Source of the DNA: Flagellimonas taeanensis
Lineage (GTDB): Bacteria > Bacteroidota > Bacteroidia > Flavobacteriales > Flavobacteriaceae
Direction: 5' to 3'
Assembly (NCBI RefSeq): GCF_003584105.1
Contig: NZ_QXFO01000026.1
Location: forward strand, 174,245 to 238,244
DNA length: 64,000 bases
Of the stretch, positions 9,952-18,974 are shown one piece after another; the stretch's first letter is position 1; each line of letters starts with the position of its first letter. Below the pieces are notes generated by a model that saw only the letters and a program-made list of their open reading frames with translations, did not search any database and was not told where the DNA came from. The translations under genes and the position numbers were made by a program.

Positions 9952-10725
9952 TCATTTTTTGAACCAATAGATGCTTCCAAACTTGGAGGGATCAAAGTCT
10001 TCATCGGAAAGATCTGGAGTGGTATCGACTTGGTTGTACCTCTCGGTCTGGATGAGCTTTCCATCCAACCAAAACTCAATCCAAGTTTCTATTCGATGAC
10101 CACCAAAGTCCTTATAACCATCGTACCGTACTTCATATAGTTCACCTTTCTTTCCCTTGCTAAATCTCCGGACCGCATGTAGTTCCTTTGCATCCAACCA
10201 AATTTGAGGCTTGGAATGCTCGCCCTCTTTGGCCCCGATGATGAAGATGGGCCTGTCTTGGTAAGTGGACTTGGTAAAGGTGTCGGTGTCTATCCCGAGT
10301 TTTTGGAGCCTGTTGATGGTTTCCTCTACCGAATAGTAGTGAAGGCCCCCCTCCAGAATCAGGAATTCTTGCATCTCCGGCCCCTTGTGCACTAGCTTGT
10401 TTCCCCTGAACACATAAATGCTGTCATTGCGATTGATATTGGCATTGCCTTTTTCAGGGTCGCCAAAATCTATCCTGAAGTCTTTTGGGTAACGTATGGC
10501 TTCATACCAAGTTGTAGTATCCTTAGGTTTACCCTGGTCATTAAAATGGATGGTTTCCTGTACAAAAGTGAATGCCCTGAGATGATTTTCCTCATTTTCA
10601 GTCTTTATATGGGTAATCAGGCTCGCTGTTGAATCAATGGAAAGGTCTTTGTCAAACGGAGTGAAAGTGAGGATTGAGACAGTAGCCGTAACAATCAATA
10701 TGGCTTTTTCGAGTATAGGTTTCAT
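9952..10725 (-). CDS. Secreted LolA/MucB-like protein of unknown function
   Basis: 257 residues with an N-terminal hydrophobic signal segment (about 5-24) and no lipobox Cys. The body is rich in beta strands and contains TFVQETIHFNDQGKP, TTWYEAIRYPKDFRIDFGDP and WLDAKELHAVRRF, which resemble the outer-membrane lipoprotein-sorting/MucB fold found in many Bacteroidetes secreted proteins. This is a fold-level guess; no catalytic residues are apparent. It is divergent from the AraC gene at 10823. Confidence 0.6.
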   Translation of the reverse strand: MKPILEKAILIVTATVSILTFTPFDKDLSIDSTASLITHIKTENEENHLRAFTFVQETIHFNDQGKPKDTTTWYEAIRYPKDFRIDFGDPEKGNANINRNDSIYVFRGNKLVHKGPEMQEFLILEGGLHYYSVEETINRLQKLGIDTDTFTKSTYQDRPIFIIGAKEGEHSKPQIWLDAKELHAVRRFSKGKKGELYEVRYDGYKDFGGHRIETWIEFWLDGKLIQTERYNQVDTTPDLSDEDFDPSKFGSIYWFKK

Positions 10726-10750
10726 GGCCTTGTTTTAATGTTAAACTTTT

Positions 10751-10758
10751 CAAAAATA
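10751..10758 (-). promoter_or_regulatory. -7 promoter box TATTTTTG
   Basis: A perfect TAnnTTTG box on the minus strand, 25 bases before the gene ending at 9952. A TTTG sits 17 bases upstream, slightly closer than the usual 19-21. Confidence 0.5.
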
Positions 10759-10822
10759 GGAAAGCGATGATGTAACAAATTGTAGTTTTTGGACACTTTA
10801 TTGATGAGATAGGCCAACTTAT

Positions 10823-11665
10823 ATGTACTTCAAAGAATATCATCCATCCCCCTGCTTGTCTAAGTACATAGACAGCTATTTCATGGTGGATACGGCCAAT
10901 ATCTATGAAGACATTACCGATTTGGTGGTCCCCGATGGAACTTTTGGGCTCTTGTTTGTGGATTCCCAGAAGACCATCAAGCGAAATATGGCCATAGACA
11001 CCCCTCCCATTACGCTAAAGAGGACTTCAGTGTTTGGACAGAAGACCAAGCCCGTAAATTATTATTTCACAAAAGGGAATGCCCATTACTTTGGCGTCAA
11101 GATAAATCCTGCAGGATTGGCCCTGTTTTTGGACCAGAGCTTGAAGGAGTTCAAGAATCTCTTTGTGGAAATAGACTTGCTGGGAAATGGAAAATTGACC
11201 GAGATCGAGGATAGGGTGTTGGCCGCCAATGGGATTGAGGAAAAGATAAGGATCGTCGAGGGCTTTGTGGCAGAACGCTTGAAAATATTAAGATACAACC
11301 CGGACTATATCCTGTTTGTGAACATCGTCAGCTTTATAAAGGAGCATAAAGGCGAGATACGATTTGATTTTCTCGCCAACCATTTTAATGTCAATTACAA
11401 GAAAATAGAACGCTTGTTCCATAGATTTCTGGGAGTTACCCCCAAAATCTATATGAGGATCGTCAGGTTCAATGCCGCGATCCATTATTTCTCCAAACAT
11501 AACAACAACTTGACAGAATTGGGATACCGTCTCGGTTTTTTCGATCAATCCCATTTCATTCGGGAGTTCAGGACATTTACCTCTTTGAGCCCAAGTGAGT
11601 TTCTCTCCAAAAAATTTTCAAATTCGGAAGAGACGTGCCTTAAACTCATCTCCAATCAGTGGTGA
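10823..11665 (+). CDS. AraC-family transcriptional regulator (DUF6597-type N-terminus)
   Basis: 280 residues. The N-terminal half (YFKEYHPSPCLSKYIDSYFM, VVPDGTFGLLF, FGVKINPAGLALFL) fits the DUF6597 ligand-binding domain found in front of many AraC regulators in this phylum. The C-terminal part carries the AraC helix-turn-helix (ITLTELGYRLGFFDQSHFIR-like, with NNLTELGYRLGFFDQSHF, then TFTSLSPSEF). It is cytoplasmic with no membrane helix. Its targets are unknown; the divergent secreted-protein gene at 9952 and the amidohydrolase downstream are the closest candidates. Confidence 0.85.
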   Translation: MYFKEYHPSPCLSKYIDSYFMVDTANIYEDITDLVVPDGTFGLLFVDSQKTIKRNMAIDTPPITLKRTSVFGQKTKPVNYYFTKGNAHYFGVKINPAGLALFLDQSLKEFKNLFVEIDLLGNGKLTEIEDRVLAANGIEEKIRIVEGFVAERLKILRYNPDYILFVNIVSFIKEHKGEIRFDFLANHFNVNYKKIERLFHRFLGVTPKIYMRIVRFNAAIHYFSKHNNNLTELGYRLGFFDQSHFIREFRTFTSLSPSEFLSKKFSNSEETCLKLISNQW

Positions 11666-11893
11666 TGGATGGTCATGGGATTGAGCCCTTCTGCCATTTA
11701 TAGGTAATTTTTTTCTGTCTAATTTGTACAATCCATGATTTAGAAGCCTTATTATCTTTAACCTTCGTCCTGAACGATTTTAAATTGAATGAAAGGAAGA
11801 ATTGGTCAGGGGCTGGTTTTCGGCCACCATGAAAAAGGATAAGGGACAGTGGCATTTGGTCACGGACCATTCCAGCTAAAAACAAAGATTTGG

Positions 11894-13357
11894 ATGAGAA
11901 AACAAGTGACTTGTTGGGCCGTTTGTGCCCTGACTATTTTTTCCTGCCAAAGAAGGGAACAGGTAAAGGGCGACTTGCTCATAAAGGATGTCCAAATTGT
12001 GGATGTGGAAAGCGGCAAGATTTTACCCAGGAAGAACATAGTGGTGACAGGACAGCGGATTGTCCGCATCGATAGCATAGGGTCAGCAATCGATTATGAA
12101 GTGGCCCAGACCTTTGAGGCTTCGGGAAAATACATCATGCCCGGATTGTGGGACATGCATGCCCATCCCGATGATCCCGAAGTATGGCGTATGGATCCCC
12201 AACCGGAAAAGCGTGACCTCTTGCTTCCCCTTTTTGTGGTGAATGGGGTAATGGGCATAAGGGACATGGCCGGATCTTTGGATGTGGTCAAAACATGGCG
12301 GGAAAAATACAGGTCCAGGGAACTATTGGTCCCAAAAATCTATGCAGGAGGTCCTTTGTTGGACGGACCCGACCCCATGTGGGACGGTTCTGTGGGCATA
12401 GACTCCCCGGAACAAGTCAAGCATGTGGTGGATTCCCTTATTGTTGAAGGTGTGGATTTTTTGAAAGTATATTCCTTACTGCCCCGCGACATTTATTTCC
12501 AACTGAGCCAGTATGCCAATGAAATAGGTTTTCCGTTCGTTGGTCATGTCCCATTTACCGTATCTCCATCGGAAGCAGCAATGACCGGCATGAAAAGCCA
12601 GGAACACTTATTGGAAATCCTTAAGGAATGTTCGGACAGGCCTTCTGGGGAATTCATGGAAGGAATCAGAAAAATGAAGAATGGTATTGACCGATCCAAC
12701 GCCATGAATGCGCATAGACTTTCCACTTTTGATGAAGTGAGGGCAGATTCTTTATATAGTCTGTTCGTACAGGAGAAAATCTGGCACTGCCCAACACTCA
12801 GCATGTGGAGAAAAAATGCCTGGTATGAAGAAGAGCTTTCCAAGGATAAAGCACTGCTTGCATTCCTGCCCCAATACCTGCAAGCATATTGGACACCCGA
12901 GGTCAATGACCATTTGACCCATCGAGACAATGAAGAATTCATCGAGACCAAGAAAAAATTGTATTCCCTTTACCCACAAATGGTAAAACGAATGCATGAA
13001 AAAGGGGTCATGCTGTTGGCGGGTACCGATATGGGGGCCAATCCTTTATGTTTTCCAGGAGTGGGCGTGCACAACGAACTGGAAGATTTTGTCCAAGCAG
13101 GACTGAGCCCTGCAGAGGCATTGAGGACAGCTACCATCAATCCTGCGCTGTTCTTTGGCATCAAAGCAGATCACGGTACTGTGGAGGTCGGGAAAATTGC
13201 CAATTTGGTGTTGTTGGACAATGACCCGCTGGGCAATATCCAGAATATCCGGGCAATAGATGCCGTGGTGTACGATGGGGTTTTGATAGATGCCACAGGG
13301 ATTGAAAAAATCAAGAAAAACATCCAGAACGCCCATAAGGGAACATTGGATCGGTAG
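11894..13357 (+). CDS. Amidohydrolase-family lipoprotein
   Basis: 487 residues. Lipoprotein signal (TIFSC, Cys18) followed by a two-domain metal-dependent hydrolase. Metal-binding motifs in order: HAH in GLWDMHAHPDDPE, a Lys in DFLKVYSLLP, His in PFVGHVPF, His in SQEHLLE, and the Asp of LLAGTDMGANP. The C-terminus has the usual SPAEALRTATINPALFFG and GKIANLVLLDNDPL. This is the imidazolonepropionase/prolidase-like group, which cleaves dipeptides or cyclic amides, probably on the periplasmic face. The ATG at 11894 is chosen because it starts the signal peptide. Downstream DoxX and M28 genes are co-directional. Confidence 0.88.
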   Translation: MRKQVTCWAVCALTIFSCQRREQVKGDLLIKDVQIVDVESGKILPRKNIVVTGQRIVRIDSIGSAIDYEVAQTFEASGKYIMPGLWDMHAHPDDPEVWRMDPQPEKRDLLLPLFVVNGVMGIRDMAGSLDVVKTWREKYRSRELLVPKIYAGGPLLDGPDPMWDGSVGIDSPEQVKHVVDSLIVEGVDFLKVYSLLPRDIYFQLSQYANEIGFPFVGHVPFTVSPSEAAMTGMKSQEHLLEILKECSDRPSGEFMEGIRKMKNGIDRSNAMNAHRLSTFDEVRADSLYSLFVQEKIWHCPTLSMWRKNAWYEEELSKDKALLAFLPQYLQAYWTPEVNDHLTHRDNEEFIETKKKLYSLYPQMVKRMHEKGVMLLAGTDMGANPLCFPGVGVHNELEDFVQAGLSPAEALRTATINPALFFGIKADHGTVEVGKIANLVLLDNDPLGNIQNIRAIDAVVYDGVLIDATGIEKIKKNIQNAHKGTLDR

Positions 13358-13668
13358 CAGGAAGTTTTTAACTGGTCCCCATTCTTTTACAATGATGATG
13401 AATTGACAGTCAGCTATGATACAAACGTCAATTTAAGCTCCAACTAGATTATCCTAAGAGTCACTTTCCAATTTATATTTCAATTTAAACATAAGTGAGG
13501 CTTTACTCGGAAAAATGCATGAGGAGGTTCTTTACACATAAGCAAGGGTGCATTTCCAAATGCCAAAACATGAGAAACGCATGCTGAAAAAGAGTAGACC
13601 GCAAAAGCGTCTAATAAATACAATTATTGAAGCGGCCTGGTCCCTACATTTCCTTCCTAAAAAATCAA
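13358..13668. other. Intergenic stretch, nothing recognised
   Basis: About 310 AT-rich bases between the amidohydrolase and the DoxX gene. A short open frame from about 13581 shows no family resemblance I trust. No hairpin with a T-run was seen. Confidence 0.5.
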
Positions 13669-14169
13669 ATGAACGACACCATGAAATCATGTGCAATAAA
13701 ACTGATGGCCACCTGTAATGATTATACCATATTGATCTTACGGCTGGTTTTGGGCGGGGTGATATTTGCCCATGGGGCACAAAAGCTTTTTGGTATCTGG
13801 GGAGGCCATGGAATGGCATGGACCGTCGGTGCATGGAAACAATGGTGGAACATACCCAGTGTTCTAACGTATTCGGTCATTTTTATCGAATCCTTAGGTG
13901 CACTTTTATTGATGTTGGGTTTGTTGACGCGGGTATGGGCTTTTTTGATAGGCATCATCATGATGGTGGCCGTTCACTTGGTGCATTTGAAATGGGGTTT
14001 CTACATGAATTGGTATATGGATCCAAGCAGAGGGGAAGGGTTTGAATACCATGTTCTTACCATTGCCATTGTAGCGGCATTGCTGATCAAGGGCGGTGGC
14101 GCTTGCTCCATCGACCTTTATTTTCACAAAAAACTATCGAATCAAAAAACTGAAAATGAAAAATCTTGA
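13669..14169 (+). CDS. DoxX-family membrane protein
   Basis: About 166 residues with four hydrophobic helices. The family signature is clear: LRLVLGGVIFAHGAQKLFGI at the first helix, IESLGALLLMLGLLTRVWA at the middle, and EYHVLTIAIVAALLIKGGG near the end. DoxX proteins are small inner-membrane proteins linked to redox and detoxification, with poorly defined biochemistry. An ATG at 13669 or 13681 is preferred over the upstream TTG at 13627. The end overlaps the M28 peptidase start by 14 bases, so the two are translationally coupled. Confidence 0.85.
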   Translation: MNDTMKSCAIKLMATCNDYTILILRLVLGGVIFAHGAQKLFGIWGGHGMAWTVGAWKQWWNIPSVLTYSVIFIESLGALLLMLGLLTRVWAFLIGIIMMVAVHLVHLKWGFYMNWYMDPSRGEGFEYHVLTIAIVAALLIKGGGACSIDLYFHKKLSNQKTENEKS

Positions 14170-15481
14170 GGCATTATTGAGTGTGTTGATCCTGTCGATC
14201 TTATGTTCATGCACAGGTACAACCAAAAACCCTGCTCCCATGGCCATTGAAGAAAGCCGTTTGGACCATCATGTGGCCGTATTGGCCCACGACAGCTTGG
14301 GAGGCCGTGGTGCAGGCTCCATGGGAGAGGCCAAGGCTGTTGCCTACATAGCACAACGGTTTAGGGAGATGGGGCTTCATCCAATACATGGACAAGCAAA
14401 GGACCTTGGGGGTTACCTTCAGCCTTTTGGGTTCTACACATTGGAGGACCACGATCCATGGAGCAAAGCGAACTCCCAAAATGTGCTGGGAATTTTGAAA
14501 GGTTCGGATTTTCCCAATGAGTATATCGTTGTGGGGGGCCACCATGATGGACAAGGGCTGCCACACCAGGCCGATTTTGGGAAAAGTATTCCCGAAGGAG
14601 TTGTGACAGATACCATAGCGGCAAAAAGGGACACCATTTGGAACAGTGCGGTAGACAATGCCGTTAGCCTGGCCACGATCATGGAAATTGCAAGGGTGAT
14701 TCAACAGAATAAGGTTAAGCTAAAACGCTCCATAGTATTTGTCGGTTTTGGTGCGGAAGAAAATGCCTTGGACGGTTCGGTATATTTTGTGAACAATCCT
14801 CCAGTGCCCTTGAAGCAGATAAAGGCAATGATAAATTTGGAGAAAATTGTTGGGGACCCCGAAGCCACTTTTTTATATGCCGCATATGGGGAACCGACGC
14901 CTTTATTTGAAAAAATCAGAAAGAGGACCGATAGTCTGGGAGCAGTGAAATTGGCTCCTTTCGAAATCGATATTGTGGCGAATACCGATCATTATCCATT
15001 TGTCTTGAATAAAATTCCATCGATAACCATAGGTACCGGAAGCCAGATAAATATCCACACCTCGCTGGACCATTCAGATAGAATAGATTATGGTCTTCTG
15101 GAAAAAAGAGCCCAATATATCCTAAGTTATGTATTGGGCATCGTCAACAGTGAATCAAGTGACTTTGTGTTCACTGACGACCTTTCGGGGGTGACCGGTG
15201 TCGCTGGTGGACCCGCAACGAAGCTGGAAATGTTATCCAGGGGATATGAGGGTGAGCGGGCCTTCAAGGTTACGAACATCATCAAGGGCTCAAAAGGGGA
15301 AAGGGCTGGTCTCTTGCCAGAGGACCTGATCTTATCGGTCAATGGAAGGGAGATCAAAAAAAAACCTTTTTATCAGGGACTGGAAGATGCCTTGGGGGAC
15401 GAGTACAATCCTGATGTCCACCATCTTCAATTGAAAATAGCCAGGGGAGAGGAAACCAGGGATATTATACTGGACTATTGA
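14156..15481 (+). CDS. M28-family zinc peptidase with C-terminal PDZ domain, lipoprotein
   Basis: 441 residues. Lipoprotein signal (SILCSC), then an M28 aminopeptidase domain with the di-zinc ligands visible: VVGGHHDG, WNSAVDNAV, GFGAEENALDGS (catalytic Glu and ligand Glu), INLEKI and IHTSLDHSDRID. The fourth ligand position is Glu in NLEKI, where many relatives have Asp. A PDZ-like domain follows (about 345-440, GERAGLLPEDLILSVNGREI), which may present substrates or anchor partners. Expected to act on peptides in the periplasm or outer membrane. It overlaps the DoxX gene by 14 bases. Confidence 0.9.
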   Translation: MKNLEALLSVLILSILCSCTGTTKNPAPMAIEESRLDHHVAVLAHDSLGGRGAGSMGEAKAVAYIAQRFREMGLHPIHGQAKDLGGYLQPFGFYTLEDHDPWSKANSQNVLGILKGSDFPNEYIVVGGHHDGQGLPHQADFGKSIPEGVVTDTIAAKRDTIWNSAVDNAVSLATIMEIARVIQQNKVKLKRSIVFVGFGAEENALDGSVYFVNNPPVPLKQIKAMINLEKIVGDPEATFLYAAYGEPTPLFEKIRKRTDSLGAVKLAPFEIDIVANTDHYPFVLNKIPSITIGTGSQINIHTSLDHSDRIDYGLLEKRAQYILSYVLGIVNSESSDFVFTDDLSGVTGVAGGPATKLEMLSRGYEGERAFKVTNIIKGSKGERAGLLPEDLILSVNGREIKKKPFYQGLEDALGDEYNPDVHHLQLKIARGEETRDIILDY

Positions 15482-15546
15482 ATCGTAAAAGTCAAGGTTT
15501 GCCCCATCATGTTCAATTTAAAGATTGTCAGACCACATCTTGGCGG

Positions 15547-16644
15547 TCACAAAGAGCTTGGAGGAAGTTGAATGTAAACCTCCGTCTTTACGCCAAGTGA
15601 CGAGTTGGTAATGTCAAATTTGTACCTATCCTGATAAAGTGCCTGTAACCGCTCTTTCATGTTGATGATGCCTATACCGCTATTGGAATAAACAGGGTGT
15701 TCGGGCAATTTTTTGCCATTGTTTTCAACACTGATGATGAGTTGGTCCCCTTTTTTCTTTATGGTGAGATCGATCAGAAGTTTTCTGTTTTTTTGCGAGA
15801 ACCCATGCTTAATGGAGTTTTCAATGATGGATTGGATCAATAACCTCGGGATTTTGATGTGATGGGTTGATTCTTTTACATTTTGTACGATCTTAAAATC
15901 TTCTTGAAAGCGTTGTTTAAGGATATTCACATAATGTTCGAGAATCTCCAACTCTTCTTGAATGGATATCAAGTTTTCATTATCTATTTCCAAAAATTTT
16001 CTGAGCAGGTAACTCACATCGGCAATCATATCCTGTGCCGTATCAGGTTCTCTTTTGACCAAACTGGAAATGCTATTGAGCGTATTGAACAAAAAATGGG
16101 GGTTCAATTGATTTTCCAAAGTCTTCAATTTTAACTTGATCAGGTTGTTTTCCAATACTTTCTTCTCCGTTTCCTGGCTTCTGATCTGACGGAGGTAGAA
16201 ATAGCTGTAAACAATCAACAACATGGAACAATACAGCAAAATATTGGTGGTCACATTAAAAAAGAAGGTGTGGGTGACCTTTTCGAAAAAATTGTAATTA
16301 CGGTTGATCAGGTCGTAATCCAAGATCAAGGGGGAAATAAATCCCGTTAAATAGCTTTGTATGATGGACAGGACAACATGTAGGGATATGATGGCGCGCC
16401 AAGCTATTTTCTTGATCAATAGAAATTTGGTCAAAGTGGCCACTAGCCCCATGAACAAAAGGACCAGTGCCCAATCAATGACACTGACGACCATTAATCC
16501 GTTCAGATTGTCCACTACTTTTCCCGGACCTTGGTAGAGAAAGTAAAAACTTCTGCAAAAATCGATGCCCGCAATAAAGGTGTAAAACAACACCAAGTAT
16601 TTCAGTAAAGAAGGTTCCGCATATTTTTTAAAAAATGTAACCAT
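15547..16644 (-). CDS. LytS-type sensor histidine kinase (system 1)
   Basis: 365 residues. Four hydrophobic helices (about 15-150), a coiled segment, then the His_kinase domain with the phospho-acceptor His183 in LNPHFLFNTLNSI, the N-box IQSIIENSIKHG, and the G-box NSGIGIINMKERL. The ligand-sensing part is membrane-embedded with no large periplasmic domain, as in many flavobacterial LytS-like kinases. Its ATG overlaps the stop of the LytTR regulator gene upstream (TAATG), so the pair is co-translated and surely works together. Confidence 0.93.
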   Translation of the reverse strand: MVTFFKKYAEPSLLKYLVLFYTFIAGIDFCRSFYFLYQGPGKVVDNLNGLMVVSVIDWALVLLFMGLVATLTKFLLIKKIAWRAIISLHVVLSIIQSYLTGFISPLILDYDLINRNYNFFEKVTHTFFFNVTTNILLYCSMLLIVYSYFYLRQIRSQETEKKVLENNLIKLKLKTLENQLNPHFLFNTLNSISSLVKREPDTAQDMIADVSYLLRKFLEIDNENLISIQEELEILEHYVNILKQRFQEDFKIVQNVKESTHHIKIPRLLIQSIIENSIKHGFSQKNRKLLIDLTIKKKGDQLIISVENNGKKLPEHPVYSNSGIGIINMKERLQALYQDRYKFDITNSSLGVKTEVYIQLPPSSL

Positions 16645-17417
16645 TACAGTATGCCCAATTTGGTCAATGTGTCTTTCCGGTAGGATTTACTTATCCTAAA
16701 AAGCTTTAGGTCATTCATTCGAATATCAATTTCATTATAATCCGAATGCACCAGTTCCAGAATATGATCAATATTTATGATGGTGGATCTATGGATCCTT
16801 AGAAATTGATGGTCACTAAGTTGGTGCAGCAGATTTTTTAAGGAGTCCCGTACAACATATTTTTTCTCACCGATATATATTTCAGCATAATAGCTGGAGG
16901 CACAGACATATTTGATTTGATCGGTATTTAGCAAAATGGTCTTGTTGTCCTGTTTTATGGGTAATTTCCTTGTTTTGGAACCATATTCCTTTTTTAGGTT
17001 TCCCTCCAGACTGTTCAGGAACCCTTTCATTCGCTCCTCATAATCGAGGTACTTCATTCTTTCCAAAATTCGCTCCAAGGTTTCATGGAACCGTTTGTTT
17101 TTAAAGGGTTTGAGGAGAAAATCCAATGCATAATTGTTGAAGGCGTCCACCGCATAGTGATCATATGCAGTGGCAAAGACCACAATGGGCATTTTCTGGG
17201 GATGGATATTTCTTAGGACATCAAAACCGGTCATTCCCTTGAGCTCAATGTCCAGAAAAATAATGTCGGGAGACAATTCAGTGATCTTGCTTATAGCATC
17301 CTCCCCATTGGCACATTCGGCAATCACATCAAACTCGTTTCTGTCCGCTAAGAGTTCCATGATGCGTTTTCGTGCCAACAACTCATCATCTATAATTATT
17401 GTTTTGTGGGCCATCAT
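16644..17417 (-). CDS. LytTR response regulator (system 1)
   Basis: 257 residues. Receiver domain with acidic pocket IIIDDE and phospho-acceptor Asp56 in FLDIEL, conserved Thr/Ala and Lys (VFATAYDHYAV, FLLKPF), then a C-terminal LytTR DNA-binding domain (about 150-257, with FLRIHRSTIINIDHI). Two ATGs in tandem, at 17417 and 17414. It forms a unit with the kinase gene ending at 15547. The second LytS/LytTR pair at 17904-19735 is clearly paralogous. Confidence 0.93.
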   Translation of the reverse strand: MMAHKTIIIDDELLARKRIMELLADRNEFDVIAECANGEDAISKITELSPDIIFLDIELKGMTGFDVLRNIHPQKMPIVVFATAYDHYAVDAFNNYALDFLLKPFKNKRFHETLERILERMKYLDYEERMKGFLNSLEGNLKKEYGSKTRKLPIKQDNKTILLNTDQIKYVCASSYYAEIYIGEKKYVVRDSLKNLLHQLSDHQFLRIHRSTIINIDHILELVHSDYNEIDIRMNDLKLFRISKSYRKDTLTKLGIL

Positions 17418-17903
17418 TTATGCTTATCAGGTGAAATTAATGATTAAGAACCAGAATTTGTTGCCAATTATACCTGGTATAAATCAATATATCGGTACTG
17501 GCATCCAGATAAAAGTCGTTCGCATCACATAAAGGGCTGATTGATTCATTGGATATGCCGTCCTTTGGACAGGTCTTCGTCTATTTGAAATAAAATCATC
17601 ATAAGGTTGGTCTTTTACCATAACGAAAATGAAGTGGTAATACTGATCGATCATTCAGGTCGATGCTTGGACCACATCTGATGGAATAGCGTCAAAGAAT
17701 TAATTTTCAATGATTTGACAATCAAAAAGGGGAAGCTCATTGCTCCCCCTTTTTTAGCTAATTCAAAAATAATCTTACAAATGAGAACTAATATTTTTTA
17801 GTCCCTATGCCGAAATTAGGACAATGCCTGTACCGTGACCCCTAAAAAGAAGTGACTGGCCTTGAAAGTGAAGTGAAGTGGTGTTATGGGGAATTCAATA
17901 AAT
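17418..17903. other. Intergenic stretch with a terminator
   Basis: About 490 bases between two paralogous two-component operons. Apart from the hairpin at 17724-17755 no gene or strong promoter box was recognised. Confidence 0.5.
17724..17755 (-). terminator. Terminator after two-component system 2
   Basis: AAAAAGGGG-A-AGC / GCT-C-CCCCTTTTT with a five-base loop. A and T runs flank both sides, so it can act in either direction. Located downstream of the kinase gene ending at 17904. Confidence 0.8.
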
Positions 17904-18974
17904 TCAACACGGTATTTGTATATAGGTCAAGACCCCATAGTCAGTGTTCCGTACAGTTAAGACATAATTGTTTTTATAGTAGGCCTTCAATCGATCCTCG
18001 ACATTTTGCAGCCCTACCCCATAATTTTCTTTTTCGATTTCCTTGGGAACCGGTTTGCCGTTGTTCTCCACCTCTATATGTAGTTTCCCATCTGCATTAT
18101 ACATGCGTAGCCTGACCTCAAGTGTCTTATTGTTCATGGAGTACCCGTGTTTCACTGCGTTTTCCACCAACGGCTGCAACAAGAGCCCGGGCAGTAAGCA
18201 ATGGGAGCAATGAGGCGAGATGTCATGTTCTATGGACAGGTCCTCCTGAAACCGTTCTTTCAGCAGGTTGCTGTAATAACCCAGGATGTTCAGTTCTTTA
18301 TCCACTGTGATGAGGTCATAGCTGTTGATTTCCAATACCTTTCTCAGGAATTCACTTAGGTCGGCCACCATGTTTTGGGCGGCCACACTATCTTTTGGGA
18401 TCAAACTGCTGATACCGTTCAGCGTGTTGAAAAGAAAATGCGGATGCAACTGGGACTCGAGCACCTTGATCTTCAACTTCAGCAATGAACTTTCCAGGTA
18501 CTCCACCCTGCTCCGTTCCTCCTTTATCTCCTTCAGGTAGAAGTAGGCATAGATGATCAATATCATCGAGGAGTAAATAAGAAAGTTTGTAGTGATGCTG
18601 GAGAGAAAGGCAGTGATGACATTCTGGAATTGAAAGTACATTTGGTTGGATTTGACCAATGGCGTTATAAAGCCTGTCAAAAACGATAGGGTGATGGCAA
18701 ACAGCATATGGATGTGAACAATGAAGATCCATCTGAACCGTTTGCTCAATAGCCATTTGGTCAACAAGACCATGATGCCCATGAAAAAAACCACCAGTAT
18801 CCAATCCAAGGAATAGATCAACAACAGCTCCGATTTGGTATAGGAATATAGCAGGCTCCCTTTTTGGCTGAGATAACTGACCCTGAAGACCTCCATACAG
18901 GCCACAATAAAGTAGAATGCCCCCAGCATCCATAACAGCCTCCATTCCATATGTTTTCTGCTCATGGCCTTCAT
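17904..18974 (-). CDS. LytS-type sensor histidine kinase (system 2)
   Basis: 356 residues, same plan as system 1: four membrane helices (about 10-145), linker helix, His_kinase domain with phospho-acceptor His179 in QLHPHFLFNTLNGI, N-box LLQPLVENAVKHG and G-box NYGVGLQNVEDRL. The two kinases share many positions in both the membrane part (SLDWILVVFFMGIMVLLTKW versus SVIDWALVLLFMGLVATLTK) and the catalytic part, so one arose by duplication. The ATG overlaps the LytTR stop (ATGA). Confidence 0.93.
   Translation of the reverse strand: MKAMSRKHMEWRLLWMLGAFYFIVACMEVFRVSYLSQKGSLLYSYTKSELLLIYSLDWILVVFFMGIMVLLTKWLLSKRFRWIFIVHIHMLFAITLSFLTGFITPLVKSNQMYFQFQNVITAFLSSITTNFLIYSSMILIIYAYFYLKEIKEERSRVEYLESSLLKLKIKVLESQLHPHFLFNTLNGISSLIPKDSVAAQNMVADLSEFLRKVLEINSYDLITVDKELNILGYYSNLLKERFQEDLSIEHDISPHCSHCLLPGLLLQPLVENAVKHGYSMNNKTLEVRLRMYNADGKLHIEVENNGKPVPKEIEKENYGVGLQNVEDRLKAYYKNNYVLTVRNTDYGVLTYIQIPC

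Noticed and set aside
13581..13720. Open frame before the DoxX gene that starts like a TetR regulator
   Set aside because: It is about 45 codons, overlaps the DoxX start in another frame and lacks any further TetR features.
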